NCBI GenBank assembly: GCA_017510405.1
Contig: JAFWNG010000038.1
Coordinates: 1-45,211, forward strand
Direction of reading: 5' to 3'
Length of the DNA: 45,211 nucleotides
DNA from: Solobacterium sp.
Lineage (GTDB): Bacteria; Bacillota_I; Bacilli_A; Erysipelotrichales; Erysipelotrichaceae
A program made the translations under genes and the position numbers. Of the stretch, positions 42,050-45,211 are shown piece after piece (position 1 is the stretch's first letter; each line of letters begins with the position of its first letter). The notes under the pieces are model-generated. The model saw nothing but the letters and a program-made list of their open reading frames with translations, made no database searches and was not told the DNA's origin.

Positions 42050-42503
42050 CATTCAACTCCTCTCCGTATGCCTGTGCAAACGATTTCTTTGCCCTCAGAA
42101 GGCGCATCTTTACCGCCGACAGTGAGATTTTCAGCATCTCCGCGATCTCTTTCAGCGTGTAGCCTTCGGAATAGTGCAGCAGCAGTACTTCTCTGTCTTT
42201 GTACGGCAGTGTTTCGATCGTTCTGAGAACTTCCCTGTCATTGTCATCCATTGCCGGAATGTCCTCGATCAGCAGCGGAACATACCGGAACCGGAATCGC
42301 TGTATATTGCGGCATTCATTGATCATGACTTTCATCAGCCATCTTCCCGCATGCCCGCTGTCGTTGAATTCGGGATGTTTTCGCATGTATTTATACAGAG
42401 TCTCCTGTACCGCATCTTCGGTATCTTCTCTGTTTTTCAACAGCAGCAGTCCGATCCGGTACAGCTGATCTCCATATGTTTCAAGCAGTTCTTCCAGGTT
42501 CAT
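42033..42503 (-). CDS. ECF-type RNA polymerase sigma factor 2
   Basis: This 156-residue sigma factor has region 2 (LLLKNREDTEDAVQETLYKY and RWLMKVMINECRNIQRF) and region 4 (LPYKDREVLLLHYSEGYTLK, EIAEMLKISLSAVKMRLLRA). The start at 42503 follows AGAGGAAAA at a good distance; a GTG at 42518 is a less likely alternative. The 3' end overlaps the putative anti-sigma gene. An ECF-type promoter lies at 42526-42552. Confidence 0.9.
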   Translation of the reverse strand: MNLEELLETYGDQLYRIGLLLLKNREDTEDAVQETLYKYMRKHPEFNDSGHAGRWLMKVMINECRNIQRFRFRYVPLLIEDIPAMDDNDREVLRTIETLPYKDREVLLLHYSEGYTLKEIAEMLKISLSAVKMRLLRAKKSFAQAYGEELNDESDT

Positions 42504-42525
42504 ATTTTCCTCTTTCACATTATTA

Positions 42526-42552
42526 CACGCATGAGATCCTCAAAAAGTCACA
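42526..42552 (-). promoter_or_regulatory. ECF-type promoter of the second sigma operon
   Basis: On the minus strand TGTGAC (42547-42552) and CGTG (42526-42529) are 17 nt apart, matching the pattern upstream of the first ECF operon. Its -35 element touches the U-run of the terminator in repeat copy A. Confidence 0.6.
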
Positions 42553-42580
42553 AAAAAGTTTACGGAAGCTATTCCGCAAA
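42552..42580 (-). terminator. Terminator of the HTH/nucleotidyltransferase module (duplicate)
   Basis: On the minus strand TTTGCGGAA (42572-42580) and TTCCGTAAA (42559-42567) form a 9-bp stem with one G-U pair, followed by CTTTTTT. It is a copy of the clpP-like terminator at 43823-43852. Confidence 0.8.
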
Positions 42581-42590
42581 CTCGATGATG
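42552..42590 (-). repeat. Direct repeat copy A (duplicate of clpP-like 3' end)
   Basis: These 39 bp match 43824-43862 with a single mismatch (42570 versus 43842). In copy B the sequence encodes the last residues of the ClpP-like protein (IIEFAELLP-stop) and its terminator; copy A is detached from any gene and carries the substitution that changes the corresponding codon to TAG. The two copies bracket the nucleotidyltransferase/HTH module. Confidence 0.9.
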
Positions 42591-42608
42591 ATTTCCTCTG
42601 ATTGAAGA

Positions 42609-43130
42609 TCAGCTTTCTGCCGGACTGTATTCATACGCACGTTCAAGAGCCAGAGCCAGTTTCTTCACAGAGATCTTGCTGTCATCTCCTCTCATAAATG
42701 CATGAAAATTACCGGGATTTGCCTCAGCCATCCTGCATAAACGATATTCCGACAGCTTCTTCTGTTTTTTCAGTTTTATCAATGCATCCCGATATGTATT
42801 CTTCAGTTCTGTTTCGTCACGGCGCATATTTGCACCTCGGAATGTTTCGCAGAACTTGACCAGATCCATATCTCCCGAACCGGACAGATACGCTGTAACA
42901 GAATCATCTGTTTTCGGTGTATTCAGTTCTCTCATCCTTACAAGATGATCGCGCAGTTTTCCGGAGAACCATGCCGGATTCGAATCGGTAAAATATGCGT
43001 ATGTTAAAAGGGCAGGATACAGTCTGTGGTGTGTTTCTTCTACAGCTCTGCCCATCTCTTTTACTCTTAGATTGCCATAAAGCTTATATAAGTAATATCG
43101 GCTATATGTTTTCAAACTTAAGCTCTTCAT
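42609..43130 (-). CDS. HTH-like partner of the nucleotidyltransferase
   Basis: This 173-residue protein is mostly alpha-helical. A C-terminal helix-turn-helix-like part (about 120-168; KLSEYRLCRMAEANPGNFHAF, KISVKKLALALERAYEY) looks like an XRE-type DNA-binding region. I do not recognise a named family. The gene overlaps the upstream nucleotidyltransferase gene by 29 nt, so they are a translationally coupled pair. By analogy with AbiEi/AbiEii and similar pairs it could be the antitoxin; order here is enzyme first, regulator second. Confidence 0.68.
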   Translation of the reverse strand: MKSLSLKTYSRYYLYKLYGNLRVKEMGRAVEETHHRLYPALLTYAYFTDSNPAWFSGKLRDHLVRMRELNTPKTDDSVTAYLSGSGDMDLVKFCETFRGANMRRDETELKNTYRDALIKLKKQKKLSEYRLCRMAEANPGNFHAFMRGDDSKISVKKLALALERAYEYSPAES

Positions 43131-43680
43131 GTCCGACTTCCTCCAGATAAAGATTGAAACGATGACAGATCCATGGAAAATCCCATGTGTTCAAAAGACT
43201 GTAATAGAGGTCGCAAATGGATTCTTTCAGTTTTGACCAATCAATTCTTTCAATTACTTCCGGATCATGCAAATGATCCACATCCTTTCCCCGCCAGGCA
43301 TATATTTTGCCCGCTACAGCATCTTCCAGGGACAAAGCATAGTAGTCGATTACTTTTGTCGGTAAATCAACTTTCACAATACGGTCCATATAGTGATATG
43401 GCAAACTGTTTTCATATGTGATGATACGTGTATTCATATCGTATTTACTTAGTAAATCAGGCCCGATATTTGCGGAAAGTCTTATCAGATCAATATCATC
43501 ACTGATCATTGTTCTTGTTATACCGTGAAGCATCAGTACAGAACTCCCGGCAATGATAATACGTATACGGCTATGAATGGAAAAGCCTTCTTTAATGGAT
43601 ATTGCTAATAGTTCACGGTCTAAACCCAGCAGTCGGTCTATAACATCCTGTGATCGTAAATGCGGGTCATAATATGCCAT
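43102..43680 (-). CDS. Nucleotidyltransferase-fold protein (AbiEii/DUF6036-like)
   Basis: This 192-residue protein has the minimal nucleotidyltransferase core: IAGSSVLMLHG (43-53, the GS motif) and SDDIDLIRL (60-68, metal-binding Asp pair), then KVDLPTKVIDYYALSLEDAVAGKIYAW, typical of proteins that modify other molecules with nucleotides. AbiEii/MenT toxins are the best-known relatives. The start follows GGAGGGAG. The gene lies in an AT-rich segment bounded by direct repeats and has its own AT-rich upstream region. Confidence 0.8.
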   Translation of the reverse strand: MAYYDPHLRSQDVIDRLLGLDRELLAISIKEGFSIHSRIRIIIAGSSVLMLHGITRTMISDDIDLIRLSANIGPDLLSKYDMNTRIITYENSLPYHYMDRIVKVDLPTKVIDYYALSLEDAVAGKIYAWRGKDVDHLHDPEVIERIDWSKLKESICDLYYSLLNTWDFPWICHRFNLYLEEVGHEELKFENI

Positions 43681-43744
43681 ACTCCCTCCTATATTTTACA
43701 ATATTAATACTATTATTTATATGAAATGAATTAGATTCCTATAT

Positions 43745-43774
43745 AAAAAAGGGTAAATGCGTTCCATTTTACCC
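43745..43774 (-). terminator. Second minus-strand terminator between clpP-like and module genes
   Basis: On the minus strand GGGTAAA (43768-43774) and TTTACCC (43751-43757) form a 7-bp stem followed by TTTTTT (43745-43750). It follows a short in-frame remnant ending DEDYPADQVKE-stop (about 43786-43821), perhaps the tail of a lost gene. Confidence 0.75.
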
Positions 43775-43822
43775 TTCCAATTATTCTTTTACCTGATCCG
43801 CAGGATAATCTTCGTCGAAAAC

Positions 43823-43852
43823 AAAAAAAGTTTACGGAAGCAATTCCGCAAA
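43823..43852 (-). terminator. Terminator overlapping the clpP-like stop codon
   Basis: On the minus strand TTTGCGGAA (43844-43852) pairs with TTCCGTAAA (43831-43839), followed by CTTTTTTT. The stem includes the last codons and the TAA of the clpP-like gene. Confidence 0.82.
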
Positions 43853-43862
43853 CTCGATGATG
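43824..43862 (-). repeat. Direct repeat copy B (3' end of the clpP-like gene)
   Basis: This is the functional copy of the 39-bp repeat, covering the last ten codons of the ClpP-like gene and its terminator. Its twin is at 42552-42590, 1272 bp away in the same orientation. Confidence 0.9.
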
Positions 43863-44416
43863 CTGTCGCACAGGCCGAATTTCACACTTTCCTCGGCGGA
43901 GAAGTAATGATCGTAGGAAGTTTCCTTTTCGATCTCTTCTTCACTTTTTCCGGTGTGCTTTGCCAGGATGTCGTTCATCATTTTCCGTGTCTCGATGAGG
44001 CTGTCGGAAATGGATCGGATGGAAGAACAGTTTCCGCCGACGCCGTTGGGGATCAGCGGTTCATGCAGCATCGATTTGCTGTGGGGAAGGATGTATCTTC
44101 CGCCCGTTCCAGCTGCCAGGAGCACTGCAGCCATGCTGTAGGCTTTGCCGGTACACACGGTTTTGATCGGTGCTTTGCTGGAACGCATGACATCGTAGAT
44201 CAACATTCCTGCGTCGATCTCACCGCCCGGTGAATGGATGAGTACTGTGATCGGAAGAGAATCATCTTCCCGGTTCAGATATAATACCTGTTCCACGAAG
44301 TCACATGCTTTTTCTCCGTTGATCTCTCCCCGCAGGTAGATGATCCGGTTTGTGAGATTTCGTGTCTCCATTGGTACCAGAGAGATTCCGCTGCTGCTTT
44401 TCGATTCAATATGCAT
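43832..44416 (-). CDS. ClpP-like ATP-dependent protease subunit
   Basis: This 194-residue serine peptidase has the ClpP fold: NRIIYLRGEINGEKA, LIHSPGGEIDAGMLIYDVM, nucleophile Ser in GKAYSMAAVLLAAG, His in SMLHEPLI and Asp in SYDHYFSAEES. The active-site surroundings differ from housekeeping ClpP (YSMAA for ASMGA, LHEP for IHQP), so it may be a paralogue with its own partner. The start at 44416 follows GGAGGT at 7 nt; the frame extends upstream past the likely -10, so longer versions are rejected. Its 3' end is part of a direct repeat. Confidence 0.87.
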   Translation of the reverse strand: MHIESKSSSGISLVPMETRNLTNRIIYLRGEINGEKACDFVEQVLYLNREDDSLPITVLIHSPGGEIDAGMLIYDVMRSSKAPIKTVCTGKAYSMAAVLLAAGTGGRYILPHSKSMLHEPLIPNGVGGNCSSIRSISDSLIETRKMMNDILAKHTGKSEEEIEKETSYDHYFSAEESVKFGLCDSIIEFAELLP

Positions 44417-44440
44417 TCTGCTTACCTCCATTGCATCCAT

Positions 44441-44468
44441 ATTATAGAGTTCCGGATTTGATTCGAAC
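44441..44468 (-). promoter_or_regulatory. Probable promoter of the clpP-like gene
   Basis: On the minus strand a perfect TATAAT (44441-44446) lies 24 nt upstream of the start codon; GTTCGA (44463-44468, 16-nt spacing) is a weak -35. Confidence 0.45.
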
Positions 44469-44514
44469 GGAGGGGAGGATAATCCCGTTTTCCGGCAATA
44501 TCCGCATCGGTATA

Positions 44515-44542
44515 TTGTACTCAGCCGCAAAACGATTATACT
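44515..44542 (+). promoter_or_regulatory. Promoter of the thioredoxin-like lipoprotein gene
   Basis: TTGTAC (44515-44520) and TATACT (44537-44542) are 16 nt apart. Transcription would begin near 44549, so the ATG at 44549 would be leaderless and the ATG at 44579 is the better start. Confidence 0.6.
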
Positions 44543-44578
44543 GACCATATGAATGACGCATGGAAAGGAATCCCGCAG

Positions 44579-45187
44579 ATGACAGCATACAGACCACATC
44601 GTTTCAATACAGCAGTCCGGTCGTTTCTGATCCCGCTGATCCTGTTGTGTCTTCTATGCGGATGCAGTGCCGGTTCCGTTTCCGAGGTACCGGAGTATTC
44701 CATTTCCTATACGGAAGCGGATATGTCCGGCTACAGGAATATGGAAGGAAAAGCCCATATGTTCCGTGAGATCACTTTTGAAACACTGATCGACCTGTTC
44801 CGTCATCAGGAATCTGCGGTGGTCTGGATCAGCCGTACAAACTGTCCGTACTGCCAGAATGCCGTATGGATCCTGAATGACGCCGCAGAAGACGCAGGTA
44901 TTCCCGTATATTACATCAACGCCGACAGTCCGATGAGCCGGAACGGTACGATGGAAGAAAACCAGCGGCTGTATGAAGAACTGTGCGGATACATCCAGGA
45001 AGCGCTGCGCATGGATGACAGCGGCACCCTGTCGATGTATGTCCCTCTTCTGATGAATATACAGAGCGGGATACTCATTAACTATCATGTATCTCTGACC
45101 GATTCTTTCTCTCTGTCGGATTCCGATACGCTGAGTGAGAAAGAAACAGAGGAACTGTACAGCATCTACCGCAGTGTGCTGGAATAA
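44579..45187 (+). CDS. Thioredoxin-like lipoprotein
   Basis: This 202-residue protein has a type II signal peptide ending LLCGC (lipidated Cys29) and a thioredoxin-like domain with the redox motif NCPYC (Cys89 and Cys92) after the VVWISRT strand. It is probably a surface thiol-disulfide enzyme that keeps or forms disulfides in exported proteins, or a bacteriocin-accessory-type thioredoxin. The start at 44579 follows AAAGGA at about 10 nt; an upstream in-frame ATG at 44549 coincides with the predicted transcription start. Divergent from the clpP-like gene. Confidence 0.8.
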   Translation: MTAYRPHRFNTAVRSFLIPLILLCLLCGCSAGSVSEVPEYSISYTEADMSGYRNMEGKAHMFREITFETLIDLFRHQESAVVWISRTNCPYCQNAVWILNDAAEDAGIPVYYINADSPMSRNGTMEENQRLYEELCGYIQEALRMDDSGTLSMYVPLLMNIQSGILINYHVSLTDSFSLSDSDTLSEKETEELYSIYRSVLE

Positions 45188-45211
45188 GCTTATAAAATAA
45201 ATATCCACCGG

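Noticed and set aside
1-45211. CRISPR arrays, tRNA or rRNA genes, insertion sequences with transposases
   Set aside because: No regularly spaced repeats, tRNA-like cloverleaf or rRNA segments, and no transposase or integrase gene were found on reading the window.

Overview
The window looks like chromosomal DNA from a low-to-mid-GC Gram-positive bacterium of the Bacillota, most likely an Erysipelotrichia or Clostridia gut commensal. This rests on the str operon order rpsL-rpsG-fusA-tuf with a 138-residue S12, a single-chain large PurL, a pur operon using PurO plus a stand-alone AICAR formyltransferase, strong AGGAGG ribosome-binding sites, and many ECF sigma/anti-sigma and ABC exporter genes. 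The genus is not determinable from this alone. Most of the window is moderately GC-rich; about 14.4-20.9 kb and 42.6-43.8 kb are visibly AT-richer and look acquired.

Layout. 1-3.5 kb: str operon (minus), with a clear promoter and a leader hairpin. 3.6-12.3 kb: a surface locus (minus) of three tandem secreted DUF4214/transglutaminase-like paralogues, then an MBOAT O-acyltransferase, a DHHW/AlgJ-like SGNH protein and a G5/DUF348 lipoprotein. This reads as O-acylation of a surface polymer plus wall-associated proteins. 12.4-14.4 kb: a zinc-ribbon-like protein and a WYL regulator.

14.4-20.9 kb: an accessory island with a HIRAN protein, an XRE-membrane protein, a LytTR regulator, a small secreted Cys-pair protein, two membrane proteins and an ABC ATPase, a gene-poor stretch, then a second small secreted Cys-pair protein and a lipoprotein. 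A LytTR-type direct repeat with 21-bp periodicity sits 10 bp upstream of a promoter in front of the first secreted-protein gene. This is the best candidate for an undescribed system: a regulated secreted factor with dedicated transport or immunity.

20.9-30.8 kb: purine operon purE-M-N-O-V-D-L plus a nitroreductase (minus). It is preceded by a 35-codon leader ORF ending beside an intrinsic terminator whose U-tract abuts the purE ribosome-binding site, an apparent attenuation switch. 30.8-33.1 kb: a four-gene metabolic operon (minus). 33.2-37.2 kb: a heterodimeric ABC exporter (plus). 37.3-38.7 kb: a TetR regulator divergent from an SDR, with a perfect 18-bp palindrome between promoter and SDR gene.

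38.7-42.6 kb: two convergent ECF sigma operons. One sigma factor is coupled to a membrane-anchored serpin, the other to a putative anti-sigma protein. Both operons have the same ECF-type promoter signature, TGTGAC-N17-CGT. 42.6-43.8 kb: a nucleotidyltransferase/HTH pair resembling a toxin-antitoxin module, bracketed by 39-bp near-identical direct repeats that duplicate the 3' end and terminator of the adjacent clpP-like gene. 43.8-45.2 kb: the ClpP-like protease and a divergent thioredoxin-like lipoprotein.
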